Below are positions 38,301 to 46,013 of a DNA stretch of 64,000 nucleotides, one piece after another. Below the pieces are notes generated by a model. It did no database searches. It was given only the letters and a program-made list of their open reading frames with translations, and had not been told where the DNA came from. The position numbers and the translations under genes are program-made. Each line of letters starts with the position of its first letter. The first letter of the stretch is position 1. Location: contig NZ_CP139247.1 of the NCBI RefSeq assembly GCF_034087045.1, forward strand, positions 124,001 through 188,000, given 5' to 3'. Source of the stretch: Chitinophaga sancti. GTDB taxonomy: Bacteria > Bacteroidota > Bacteroidia > Chitinophagales > Chitinophagaceae.

Positions 38301-38479
38301 TATTAGTTGCAAGTCTCTGGCTATTTAATTTTGCATTTAGCGTATTTGCATCACCAATTGCGTTAAGATTTCAATTGTTTCCAATTTTAGTAATGACATC
38401 TTTTGCTTTCATATTTATGGATTATTTAATAAATGAAGCAATATTAGAACCTAATAAAAATTCACTTATTACTAAATAA
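35336..38479 (+). CDS. FAD-dependent oxidoreductase fused to a multi-membrane-span glycosyltransferase-like protein
   Basis: 1047 residues. Residues 1-520 form an amine-oxidase/UDP-galactopyranose-mutase-like flavoprotein: FAD-binding [17 protein letters not shown] (9-25), [28 protein letters not shown] and the C-terminal [19 protein letters not shown] Lys/Glu-rich linker (about 525-560) leads to a C-terminal half with about 10 hydrophobic segments and an early acidic loop ([20 protein letters not shown]), similar to GT-C/PMT-type glycosyltransferases. Usually these are separate proteins, so the fusion is unusual. It would couple a cytosolic sugar- or lipid-modifying flavoprotein to an inner-membrane transferase. 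It is divergent from the LanKC genes; a shared role is not shown. Confidence 0.75.
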   Translation: METNKKKAIIIGAGPAGLTAAYELLKRTDVLPIILEKSGDIGGISKTINYKGNRMDIGGHRFFSKSDRVMNWWLKILPLQSNTPDSLTIKYQNKSRELNHHSQLSQSDNDDKIMLVRKRLSRIYFLRKFFNYPITLSIETLKKLGIGRTIAILLSYIQAQIFPRRPENSLEDFMINRFGKTLYELFFRDYTEKVWGVPCNKISAEWGAQRIKGVSITKAIQHAAQELTKKKKKNVDDIAQKDTETSLIEQFLYPKLGPGQLWEEVARQVEEMGGIIYMHNEVKKIHTHGNEVAAITAVNKLTGEEIVLEGDYFFSTMPVKELIAGIQGSIPPKVQDIAAGLQYRDFITVGILLKELSSLNSKNGRWEQLQLEDTWIYIQEREVTVGRLQLFNNWSPFMVADPNNVWVGMEFFCNETDEFWQLPDEKISALAIHELEKIGLANSQNVLDSTVLRVEKTYPAYFGTYESFDQIRAYTDQFENLFLVGRNGMHKYNNADHSMLTAMVAVDNIEAEITTKDNIWSINTEQEYHEEKKDDNSTPTEVKKKEQKPQSLRNYIFKEPANKPYVQTALLGIIIQLIFFKYWYPFASFINGDSYAYLYSAYDNNDIDTYPIGYPKFIRLFSVFTHSDTILVIFQYILLQASILSLVFSIFYFFNPSKVTKISLFGFMLFNPVFLYLANYISSDTLFLSLSLIWFNLLIWSIYHPTPKVIFTSSIILFLAFTIRYNALFYPLVAAVAFILYRKKIALKILGLFVSLILIYGFINFNNSKYYDLCGKKQFTPFTGWQIANNAMYAYKFVPKNEYKKTPKKFQDLDNMVRTYFDTTRDYKKHPEEAMMVSTIYMWTPTAPLRQYMKKMFKNETIVDEYTEYKQWATIAPFFKEYGTYLIKAYPIPFAMYYLFPNAIKYYAPPVEFLGEYSTGKDIVSPIAKVWFEYNSLKIITIFKDFKVNILNFYPILVGTMNVIFFLGLISFILLDGSKKKKSLSKALLLVASLWLFNFAFSVFASPIALRFQLFPILVMTSFAFIFMDYLINEAILEPNKNSLITK

Positions 38480-38579
38480 TTCTCTCATTTTTACATAGTG
38501 GTTTTATAAACTCAATATGATGAATCTGCCCTATTTCTGCGGACAGTAAGTTAAGGTGTAAAAATCTTAATTTAGTAAA

Positions 38580-38873
38580 ATGGCACAGAGAAAGACTTAC
38601 AGTAAAGAGTTTAAGGCAGAAGCTCTACGTTTAGCAGAAACATCGGGAGTTACACAGGTATCTCAGGATTTGGGTATCCATCCCAATATGCTATATGTTT
38701 GGAAGAAGCAGCTAGACAAGGGGGCAGATAAAGCTCTCCCAGGGCGAGGCAACCCTACGGATCCAGAACTCGCCCAACTTAGAAAAGACAATGCCCGTTT
38801 AAAGGAAGAGGTCGAAATCCTAAAAAAAGCAGCGGGTATCTTTCTCAATCGCTCAGGAAAAGATACTCAGTGA
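38580..38873 (+). CDS. IS3-family transposase OrfA
   Basis: 97 residues. A helix-turn-helix (FKAEALRLAETSGVTQVSQD, then LGIHPNMLYVWKKQ) is followed by a leucine-zipper coiled coil (LAQLRKDNARLKEEVEILKK). This is the DNA-binding protein of IS3 elements. The end overlaps the orfB start by 4 bp, allowing the usual programmed frameshift to make OrfAB. Intact. Confidence 0.93.
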   Translation: MAQRKTYSKEFKAEALRLAETSGVTQVSQDLGIHPNMLYVWKKQLDKGADKALPGRGNPTDPELAQLRKDNARLKEEVEILKKAAGIFLNRSGKDTQ

Positions 38874-39744
38874 TTAAGCAGTTGAGCAAACAACATAAGA
38901 TCACTATACTATGCAAGATTCTGAAATGCAGTACCAGTGCGTATTATGGCTGGCAGAAAGGAAAGAACAGGAAACGTGAATTGCATAGACGACGTCTGAC
39001 AACCCTGGTCAGGACAACATATCATGGCTCGGACAGGACTTATGGAAGTCCCAGGATTTATAAGGAGATAAAAGAATTGGCAGTTCCCTGTAGTCGTACC
39101 CATATCGTTAAGATTATGCAACAGCAACAATTATGGGCAGTGCAAAAGAGGAAATTCAAAGTAACAATTGATTCTGGGCATGATCTTCCTGTAGCGGAAA
39201 ACATACTAAACAGGGATTTTACAGCAGATAGCCCCAATAAAAAGTGGGTATCAGATATCAGCTATATCAGAACAAAGGAAGGATGGTTGTACCTGGGGCA
39301 GTTGTAATAGACCTTTTCTCGCGAAAAGTAGTTGGATGGTCAATGAACTCCAACATGAAAACTGATTTGCCTTTAAAAGCCTTAAAAATGGCAATCAACT
39401 CCAGGAGACCTAATGCAGGTTTGATACATCATCCAGATCGTGGTGTTCAATATGCGAGTGGCCTGTATCAGGAGCGATTGGCTAAATCAGGCATGATCTG
39501 TAGTCTGAGCAGAAAAGGTAACTGCTGGGACAATAGTGTCGCTGAAAGCTTCTTCTCAACGCTTAAACGGGAAATGATTTATCCTGCAACAATATTCGAT
39601 ACCAGGGAACAAGCTCGTAGCAGGATTTTCAAATACATAGAAACATGGTATAACAGAAGTAGAAAGCACTCGTTTTTACATTATTTATCGCCAGTTGATT
39701 TTGAATATAAAAACGCAAATGTATCTTTAACAAACGCAGCTTAA
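38870..39744 (+). pseudogene. IS3-family transposase OrfB, frameshifted
   Basis: The first frame (38870-39307) has the HTH_21 region and DISYIRTKEGWLYL, containing the first catalytic Asp, then stops at GQL. The second frame resumes as AVVIDLFSRKVVGWSMNSNM and continues to the second Asp (IHHPDRGVQYAS) and Glu (DNSVAESFFSTLKRE), ending at 39744. CTGGGGCAG would need to lose two G's to give LYLAVVID in one frame. A 2-nt insertion has therefore probably inactivated the integrase. Confidence 0.88.
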
Positions 39745-39774
39745 CTACATGTCAGTTTTTCTAGGTCAAGTTCA

Positions 39775-40147
39775 ATGAAGCAATTAGTACTTAATAATTC
39801 TCTTACTCCAAAATAAATACCCTATCAAGTACAGAATTTAACCTTTTGCTATTATAACTTTACACATATAACCCGTTAAAAAACGCATTAACTATAATAA
39901 TTTAAATGTTCTATGCTCATTTCTCCATTTAGATATTCGATGTTAACCTAGAAGCTCAATTTGCTACTAACAATTAGAAGCTTTATCTCCACCAATTATA
40001 TGATAATTCTTTTTGCATGTTTACTTGCAAAGTTGGATCCATTTGCAGAAGTATGCAAAGTTAAGGATGAAACCGACCTCCTATAAGTGTCGGCAATTAT
40101 AACCAGTTAAAATTTAGCTTTTTGATATTCTAAAAAGCAAAATCATT
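39775..40147. other. Intergenic region upstream of peptide 2
   Basis: 373 bases with no supported frame. It holds a short CCGAC/GTCGG stem at about 40072-40092. Next comes TTATAACC and TTTAGCTTTTTGAT, the block shared with the upstream region of peptide 1. The promoter of the peptide gene must lie here. Confidence 0.45.
40117..40138 (+). promoter_or_regulatory. Conserved leader hairpin upstream of peptide 2
   Basis: GCTTTTT (40117-40123) pairs with AAAAAGC (40132-40138) around an 8-nt loop, 9 bp before the ATG. The hairpin and its left flank match those at 10707-10726. The start region ATGAAAAAAGC offers a competing partner for the same arm. Confidence 0.45.
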
Positions 40148-40396
40148 ATGAAAAAAGCAAAAATCGCATTATCATCTATCGCACTGTTAGGAGTTGTAGG
40201 TAGCATCTTCGCCTTTAAAGCTGCAAAACATTATTCAGCATTACCTTACTATACTACTACTGTCTACAATACTGTTGCAAATGCAACATTTACTAACGGT
40301 AATGTGACTACAACAACTACCGCGGCCTATAGGTATTTTACACTTGAAAAAGGTGCAAAAGCTATTGTTGGTTCAAGAATTGAACATGGAGCTTAA
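40148..40396 (+). CDS. Small Thr-rich secreted peptide (peptide 2)
   Basis: 82 residues. Leader MKKAKIALSSIALLGVVGSI then FAFK (24 residues), predicted to be cut after Ala22. The tail is Thr/Tyr-rich with no Cys (YYTTTVYNTVANATFT, TTTTTAAYRYF) and ends FTLEKGAKAIVGSRIEHGA. The last part, YRYFTLEKGAKA then GxRIxHG, is nearly identical in peptide 3 (50435), so the two are close homologues. Function unknown. The IS3 insertion at 38.5-39.8 kb lies between this gene and the LanKC/flavoprotein block. A strong terminator follows at 40491. Confidence 0.75.
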   Translation: MKKAKIALSSIALLGVVGSIFAFKAAKHYSALPYYTTTVYNTVANATFTNGNVTTTTTAAYRYFTLEKGAKAIVGSRIEHGA

Positions 40397-40490
40397 TCCA
40401 ATGGATTGTTGAAACTTCAATAAGTTTGAAAGAGATCGGATCAATTCTAGTGACGACTCTTGAAAACTGAGATATGAATAAATAAAATTA

Positions 40491-40529
40491 AACGGCTTGA
40501 GTCCAGAAATTAATTGGACTCAAGCCGTT
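40491..40529 (+). terminator. Intrinsic terminator after peptide 2
   Basis: AACGGCTTGAGTCCA pairs perfectly with TGGACTCAAGCCGTT (15 bp) over a 9-nt loop and is followed by CGTTTTAAATT. It would also act on the opposite strand. Confidence 0.85.
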
Positions 40530-40679
40530 CGTTTTAAATTAGTTATAATGCAACATGTAGTATCACCACGGTAAGCATTCGATCCGGGGCGTCTTTCTTA
40601 TAATTTAAATAGATACTACATTTGCCCTGATGATTCTTTTATCATCGAGTTCTTTGATTATTCCGGAGCAGGTTAGAGC

Positions 40680-40818
40680 TCAAGCGTTCTTTACTTTGCC
40701 TGGTTTCCAGTTAGAAGGTAATAGTTGTACCAGTTCAGCCGCAGTACAATCGTGGAGTTTGTCATACACATCATGCTGGTATTCGAACGGATCAATCCCG
40801 TTCAGTTTGCAGGATTCC
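40680..40818 (-). pseudogene. IS66 tnpC 3' fragment
   Basis: Minus-strand translation gives ESCKLNGIDPFEYQHDVYDK, then LHDCTAAELVQLLPSNWKPG and a stop at 40680. This is the last 45 or so residues of an IS66 TnpC of the same type as the fragments flanking the RIT element. The adjoining right-end DNA (about 40570-40675, CATTCGATCCGG) is also shared. The rest of the element is gone. Confidence 0.75.
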
Positions 40819-40888
40819 ACGGTTCTTCGTCAATTTTAGTGATAAATAATATCATAATACCTTTGATTTAGAGAAACGTACGCCCCAA

Positions 40889-41139
40889 ATGAATTTAAAT
40901 TTTCTTTCTTTTGAAAATCATAGTCGATTTATCATAAAAGTCATAAGTATTGTAAATAATTCAGTGAATCTAGATGTTGAGCCCAGACTAAAGACATCAA
41001 AATGTCCAAAATGTTCACGAAAAAGCTCCTCTGTCCATAGCTTTTATAAGAGAAAAATAAAAGATCTCCCAGCCTTTGGCAATGAGATAATTATAATTTG
41101 CTGTGTAAAAAATTCTTTTGCAAAAACGATGATTGTGAT
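40889..41139 (+). pseudogene. ISL3-family transposase N-terminal remnant
   Basis: The frame contains CPKCSRKSSSVHSFYKRKIK and DLPAFGNEIIII, the zinc-ribbon and following segment of ISL3 transposases. A shift of frame then gives KKFFCKNDDCD, the second Cys pair of the ribbon. The gene is cut at 41140 by a small IS66-derived element, and no continuation was found on the other side. Confidence 0.7.
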
Positions 41140-41429
41140 GTATCCCTCCGGGAGGCTGAAAAATGAGGTGATATATGTTTTCTAATTTCCTGCTCAAATA
41201 TTATCAATATGAAAAAGGGAAATATCAAAATTAGCGAACTTCTTCCGCATAACTGGAAATCACAGACCATATAATTATACTGCTTACAAATTTATTGTCA
41301 CAATAACTAGACGGCCCTATCTCGGGTGGATACATTTGGCCAAACCAAAAAATACTCGATAAACACAATGGCTTAATGCAAAGTTAGCACGGCTAGATCA
41401 ATATATTTTTAAACTTCCCGGAGGGATAC
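41140..41429 (+). mobile_element. Miniature IS66-derived element
   Basis: 290 bp bounded by perfect 14-bp inverted repeats GTATCCCTCCGGGA. The interior encodes only a tnpC tail (ISELLPHNWKSQTI and a stop near 41271) and the IS66-type right end with GCAAAGTTAGCA, as in the complete IS66 at 4774-7331. tnpA, tnpB and most of tnpC are deleted. No matching 8-bp flanks were found. It could be mobilised only in trans. Confidence 0.65.
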
Positions 41430-41506
41430 GAAGAACCAGCATCAACATAATCTACAGCAACAGTCAAAAGGGCGATCTAAATCCACAATTTAGAAAATTT
41501 ACATTC

Positions 41507-44167
41507 CTAGGGATTGTTATTTAGTATATCTCCATCCCTTATTTCTATATCTGTTGAAGAACCATAAAACATCCATATAGGAGCAGGTCTATCCATCAAA
41601 TAATACCCAAAAAACTGATCCAGGCGAGTTGAATAGTCCTTAATCGCCGAATTATTCCAAAGCGTATGATTCTCATTATTATAAATAAGCAGCCAAGCTT
41701 TTTTATTTAGGTGTCGTAATCCAGTAAACAGTTCAATGGCTTGAGATAGTAATATCCGAACATCTTGTTTTGTATGCATAATCAATAGTGGAGTAGTTAC
41801 ATTGTTCAACGAAAAAATAGCGGAATTATTAATGTATATATTAGGTTTACTCCATAAATCCGTGCCTAATCTAAATTGCCCATCTTCAAACATATATTGA
41901 AGGCTATTACCTCGAACATCCATACTACCATACAAACTTATGCAATCTGAAATTCCTGATGAACTACAAGCCGCTGCAAATAAATTGCTATGCGTGACTA
42001 TATAATTAGTTTCAAATCCGCCAAAGCTGTGTCCTTGTATCCCCATTTTTTTTGAGTTAACAAAATGCAACTTAGACACATAATTAGCTGCTGAGCTAAT
42101 AGCACTTAATGCAGATTCGCCAGTATGACCGATTTGGTAATGAATATCAGGAACGTATACCAAATAGCCATGGCTTACAAACCATGGTATATTTATAGGA
42201 CCATTTGATAATCCAGGTGAAAGAAAAATGTGTAAATTATTTGACCATTTTTCATAATAATGAAATATAACAGGATATTTTTTTGTCGAATCAAAATCTT
42301 CTGGTTTATATAAAACTCCTTGAATAGTATTATTCATTGAGTCCTTCCAAGAATACAATTCAGAGGTTAGCCAATTATACCCCTCTTGTGGATTAACATT
42401 ACTTAACTGATTGAAACTTTTGAAATCCTTCGTAACATAATAATTAGGGGAATTGGTTTCTTTCATTCTATAAACCAGCCAGACATTCGCTTTTTCAGAT
42501 TTTATTGGGTATTCTCCTACATTTGAAATATGTTCCAGAGAACTATTAAAAAGATATGGCCCCATTATCAGCTCCTCTGGATCTATTGACTTTCCAATGG
42601 TTATCTTATAAAATCCATTATCCTTATTATTCCTATTAAATGCGGGAATAATTATCTTATCCCCTGTTTTAAATCGTTTTTCGGAGGAAGGAAAAATTAA
42701 ATCAAATCTAATACCATTCTTTTTACCATAATTATTAGTTAAGTTAATGGGAGGCAAAATCGCTCTTGGGTCTACCTGCCAGATATCATTCTGATCATGT
42801 ATTAGTAACAAATTATCATCATTAAGCCACCTGCTATCCATAATTGTTGAAGCTTCGCTTACTTTATTAGAATCTAAATCTGTCATGAAGTTGCGCCAAT
42901 TTGATGCCTTTGTAATTTGCGAAGTTATATTCCGGTAAATGCCAGTAGAAACTTCATACGTAAAATAATCATTTAATGAAGAATCGAAATAAAGTAGAAA
43001 TTTTCCAGTATTAGACAGTATAGTCTCACCCATATTATTATCGAGCATGGTTTTAATACCATCTTTTAAGCTAATAATATAGTTTGTGTATAATAACAAA
43101 TTCCCAGAATCCAATTTATTACGATGATCAACTTTATTTTTTTGCACCAAAAGTCCAACTTCTTTATTTCTAAACCTAATTTCATCATCTTGATGTTCTA
43201 TTTGTATTGTTTGCTTACCTTTAATTTTAACCACAGTCAAATAAGTTTTTTCGTTATCCGCAAAATAACCTCTTTGAGAGGAGATATATTGATCTTTGTA
43301 ATGCCAAACATCAACAACACTTTCTTTTTCTAGATGCGATTCAATTAATTTGCTTTTTGCTTTTTTCATTGTAAAAAACAAATACTTTCCATCCTGACTA
43401 AATGACTGAATATTGGAAATTATCAATGTTGTATCAATAGAATTCGAAGAATTTCTGAATAATACATCCGTTTTAGCATTCTTTTCTGTAAAATGATACA
43501 ATACATAATCATCCATATTCCCCTCAATGAAACAAATTTGTTGGCCTGATATGTCAAAAGTTACATCCCGGATTTCTTCACCGACCTTTCCTTCCCAAAT
43601 TATTTGAGACTTGTTATTTTTATATTTATACCAAACTAAGGAATGTTTGTCTGAATCAAATGTTTTAGTAATAACTAAAATGCTACTTTTCTCGTTGTAT
43701 ATAAAATCTTTAACATTGTAAATGTGTTTTATCTTATTCGTTTTTAAATTATAAAAGTTCAGTACATCTTTTTTGTCAATATATACAAGGTCACCTTCTA
43801 TTAAACGCCAGTAATTAGTATTCGGAAAATAATGCATTGAATCCTGACCTAAAGTAATCAGTACTAAATTCCCACCTGGCAAATCTAAAATAGCATGTTT
43901 ATTATCCATTGCAAACTGAAGATTACTTCCGTCTGGAAATTCTTTACGCCATTCATTATTAATACTCTGAATTACAACAACCTGTTTAGTTATCTGATTT
44001 TTATTCTTGAATATCTTAATATAAGAAGCAAATTTACCGTCAGCGTTTATAATTCCACCTCTAACACTTGGCCAATTCTTAATTGCGTTTGTATCTAAAG
44101 GAGGCTTTTGACTTAAACAAAGGGTGGAATAAAAAATTAATACAAAAGAGAAAAGTATCGATTTCAT
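41507..44167 (-). CDS. Secreted S9 family (prolyl oligopeptidase-type) serine peptidase
   Basis: 886 residues. Signal peptide MKSILFSFVLIFYSTLCLSQ, then the shared N-terminal block NAIKNWPSVRGGIINADGKF, a propeller-like middle and the peptidase domain. The nucleophile is in GIQGHSFGGFETNYI, the Asp in HTKQDVRILL and the His in NNENHTLW. The Asp and His surroundings differ from the copies at 7663 and 58088 (KQDVRI instead of KDGIVP; ENHTL instead of EGHHV), so specificity may differ. It lies downstream of SusC/SusD on the same strand but beyond a strong terminator, so it is probably transcribed separately. Confidence 0.9.
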   Translation of the reverse strand: MKSILFSFVLIFYSTLCLSQKPPLDTNAIKNWPSVRGGIINADGKFASYIKIFKNKNQITKQVVVIQSINNEWRKEFPDGSNLQFAMDNKHAILDLPGGNLVLITLGQDSMHYFPNTNYWRLIEGDLVYIDKKDVLNFYNLKTNKIKHIYNVKDFIYNEKSSILVITKTFDSDKHSLVWYKYKNNKSQIIWEGKVGEEIRDVTFDISGQQICFIEGNMDDYVLYHFTEKNAKTDVLFRNSSNSIDTTLIISNIQSFSQDGKYLFFTMKKAKSKLIESHLEKESVVDVWHYKDQYISSQRGYFADNEKTYLTVVKIKGKQTIQIEHQDDEIRFRNKEVGLLVQKNKVDHRNKLDSGNLLLYTNYIISLKDGIKTMLDNNMGETILSNTGKFLLYFDSSLNDYFTYEVSTGIYRNITSQITKASNWRNFMTDLDSNKVSEASTIMDSRWLNDDNLLLIHDQNDIWQVDPRAILPPINLTNNYGKKNGIRFDLIFPSSEKRFKTGDKIIIPAFNRNNKDNGFYKITIGKSIDPEELIMGPYLFNSSLEHISNVGEYPIKSEKANVWLVYRMKETNSPNYYVTKDFKSFNQLSNVNPQEGYNWLTSELYSWKDSMNNTIQGVLYKPEDFDSTKKYPVIFHYYEKWSNNLHIFLSPGLSNGPINIPWFVSHGYLVYVPDIHYQIGHTGESALSAISSAANYVSKLHFVNSKKMGIQGHSFGGFETNYIVTHSNLFAAACSSSGISDCISLYGSMDVRGNSLQYMFEDGQFRLGTDLWSKPNIYINNSAIFSLNNVTTPLLIMHTKQDVRILLSQAIELFTGLRHLNKKAWLLIYNNENHTLWNNSAIKDYSTRLDQFFGYYLMDRPAPIWMFYGSSTDIEIRDGDILNNNP

Positions 44168-44285
44168 TATTAATTGTTTTAAAATAGGGAGTTAAATGGG
44201 TTAACCTATCAAAAATAGATCATCCAATAAGATGGATAACATCTAAGTTATTTATCAATAAAGAATTTTATTTATGAGATAAAGA

Positions 44286-44331
44286 AAATTTTAGAGAAGG
44301 TTATTCCTTCAAATAACCTTCTCTAAAATTT
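44286..44331. terminator. Strong bidirectional terminator after the SusC/SusD operon
   Basis: A perfect 20-bp stem (AAATTTTAGAGAAGGTTATT and its complement) with a 6-nt loop. It separates SusD from the S9 peptidase gene. Confidence 0.85.
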
Positions 44332-44338
44332 ATAATTA

Positions 44339-44498
44339 GGGACTGTAAAATATTTTGTGTAAACTCCTTCTCCATTGTTTGAAACCCTGCCGGGATGGGG
44401 AAGGGGGAATGGCGCGGCAGCAGCGCCTTCCCCGGTTTTAGGGCCTATTGAGATAATTCAACACCATAGGCCATTAACACAGGAAATTTACAGTCTCA
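44339..44498. mobile_element. 160-bp MITE-like element at the SusD stop codon
   Basis: Inverted ends GGGACTGTAAA and TTTACAGTCTC enclose 160 bp without coding capacity, including a GC-rich stem GGCGC/GCGCC. Flanking direct repeats ATAATTA lie at 44332-44338 and 44499-44505. The left end resembles the IS256-type end at about 18041. The right flank overlaps the SusD stop codon (44503-44505), so the insertion fell between the stop and its terminator without damaging the protein. Confidence 0.65.
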
Positions 44499-44502
44499 AT
44501 AA

Positions 44503-45918
44503 TTAATATCCCTCATTTTGAACTAAGTTGGAATTATACAACAAGTCATATTGTGGAATAGCATATAAGTTAGATGAAGATTTCCATATACCACCCTTTT
44601 CGATTGTCACCTTACTCATTACAGAATCAACAGAATTAGTTCTCTTTAAATCCAGCCACCTATTACCCCATTCACTAAACAATTCTATTTGCCTTTCGTG
44701 CAATATCGCTTTTGACAAATCTTCTAAACTCTGAGGGCCATTATAATTTTCCAATCCCGCACGATTTCGCATTACATTAATATTGTCAACTGCGGCAGAC
44801 AAATCACCAAGCTGAGCTTTAGCTTCTGCCCTTATTAAGTACTGCTCTCCCAATCGTAGGACCATCTCATATTCAGTAACAGGATCATCCAATTTGGCAC
44901 TCTTATATTTGTATGGATAAAAATAAGTAGTCCCCATGACTGTCACACTATCAACCCAAACAGATCTTCTCATATCCCCTGGCTCAAATGCTAATAACAA
45001 TTGATTGCTTAAATAAACCGGATATGAACTGCTAGGACCTTCAGCAGGTAAAATAAAAACACGTGCATCTTCTGTATTCCATCCATAGTTCACTGGCTGT
45101 AATTGAAAAATGGCCTCTGAACTATTTGCTAAAAATACATCCTTCAAAGGTTCCAATGAATAAAGTTCTGAATGATTGATGATTGAAGTAGCCTTCAAGT
45201 CAGCGTTAGCATAGTCCTTCATATATAAATATGCTCTTGCTAATAATGCCGTTGCTGCCCATTTAATTGGTGCGGTTCGCTCGGTTGTTATAGATTTAAC
45301 ATTAATATCATAATAATTATCAGTCATAAGAGATTCTGCCTCTTTCAAATCGTCAATTATTTGATTCATTACAACATTCTTATCTGACCTCGCAATCGAC
45401 GCATTCACCTTATAATCTGTAGTTAAAATTAAAGGTACATCCCCGTACAAATTAACTAGATAAAAATAACAAAATGCCCTCATAAAACGTGTTTCTCCAA
45501 GTAATTGTTTTTTAATTGCAGGAGTAAGTTTTTCAGATTTATTAAGTCCTTCTAAAGCCGAATTTAAAGTATAAATTACGGGGTATGTATTTAGCCAAAT
45601 ATTAGGACTAATGGCATCAGTCAAATTATTGGTATAATATGCTATATAATCTGCTCTATCGTTTGAATATAATGTTAGTTCATCAGATGAAAGACCTGGA
45701 TAAAAGGACATAAAACTATTAATAGTATTACCGTCCAATAGGGTACCTGCGCTCAGACTGAGGTATACCCCATTTAAAACAGCAACAGCAGTTTCATCAC
45801 TGTTATATACATTATCTGTATTTGCTGATGTATCTGGACCAGTTATATCAACTAGTTTATTACATCCAAATAATATGATAAAAATTCCAATTATACCCAA
45901 GTATCTCTTAAACTTCAT
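44503..45918 (-). CDS. SusD/RagB-family nutrient-binding outer membrane lipoprotein
   Basis: 471 residues from the ATG at 45918 (MKFKRYLGIIGIFIILFGCN), which has a GGAAG Shine-Dalgarno and a lipobox with Cys at FGC. A longer frame upstream overlaps susC and lacks these features. SusD motifs: NVYNSDETAVAVLNGVYLSL, MRAFCYFYLVNLYGDVPLIL and LHERQIELFSEWGNRWLDLK. Ligand-binding partner of the SusC at 46014, in the same operon. The ligand is unknown. Confidence 0.93.
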   Translation of the reverse strand: MKFKRYLGIIGIFIILFGCNKLVDITGPDTSANTDNVYNSDETAVAVLNGVYLSLSAGTLLDGNTINSFMSFYPGLSSDELTLYSNDRADYIAYYTNNLTDAISPNIWLNTYPVIYTLNSALEGLNKSEKLTPAIKKQLLGETRFMRAFCYFYLVNLYGDVPLILTTDYKVNASIARSDKNVVMNQIIDDLKEAESLMTDNYYDINVKSITTERTAPIKWAATALLARAYLYMKDYANADLKATSIINHSELYSLEPLKDVFLANSSEAIFQLQPVNYGWNTEDARVFILPAEGPSSSYPVYLSNQLLLAFEPGDMRRSVWVDSVTVMGTTYFYPYKYKSAKLDDPVTEYEMVLRLGEQYLIRAEAKAQLGDLSAAVDNINVMRNRAGLENYNGPQSLEDLSKAILHERQIELFSEWGNRWLDLKRTNSVDSVMSKVTIEKGGIWKSSSNLYAIPQYDLLYNSNLVQNEGY

Positions 45919-46013
45919 ACTACTTCCAAAAAATAGATTAATTATGCCACGATTTGTCATATAACAATTCATTATATATTGATATTTCAAAATATATCTA
46001 CTTCGCTTAATTA

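Larger units (their letters stand above)
38521..39774 (+). mobile_element. IS3-family element with 4-bp target duplication
   Basis: Imperfect terminal inverted repeats start TGAATCTGCCCTA on the left; the right end, read inward, starts TGAACTTGACCTA. The flanking direct repeat is ATGA (38517-38520 and 39775-39778). The element carries orfA and a frameshifted orfB and is 1254 bp long. It inserted 41 bp downstream of the flavoprotein fusion gene. Confidence 0.85.
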
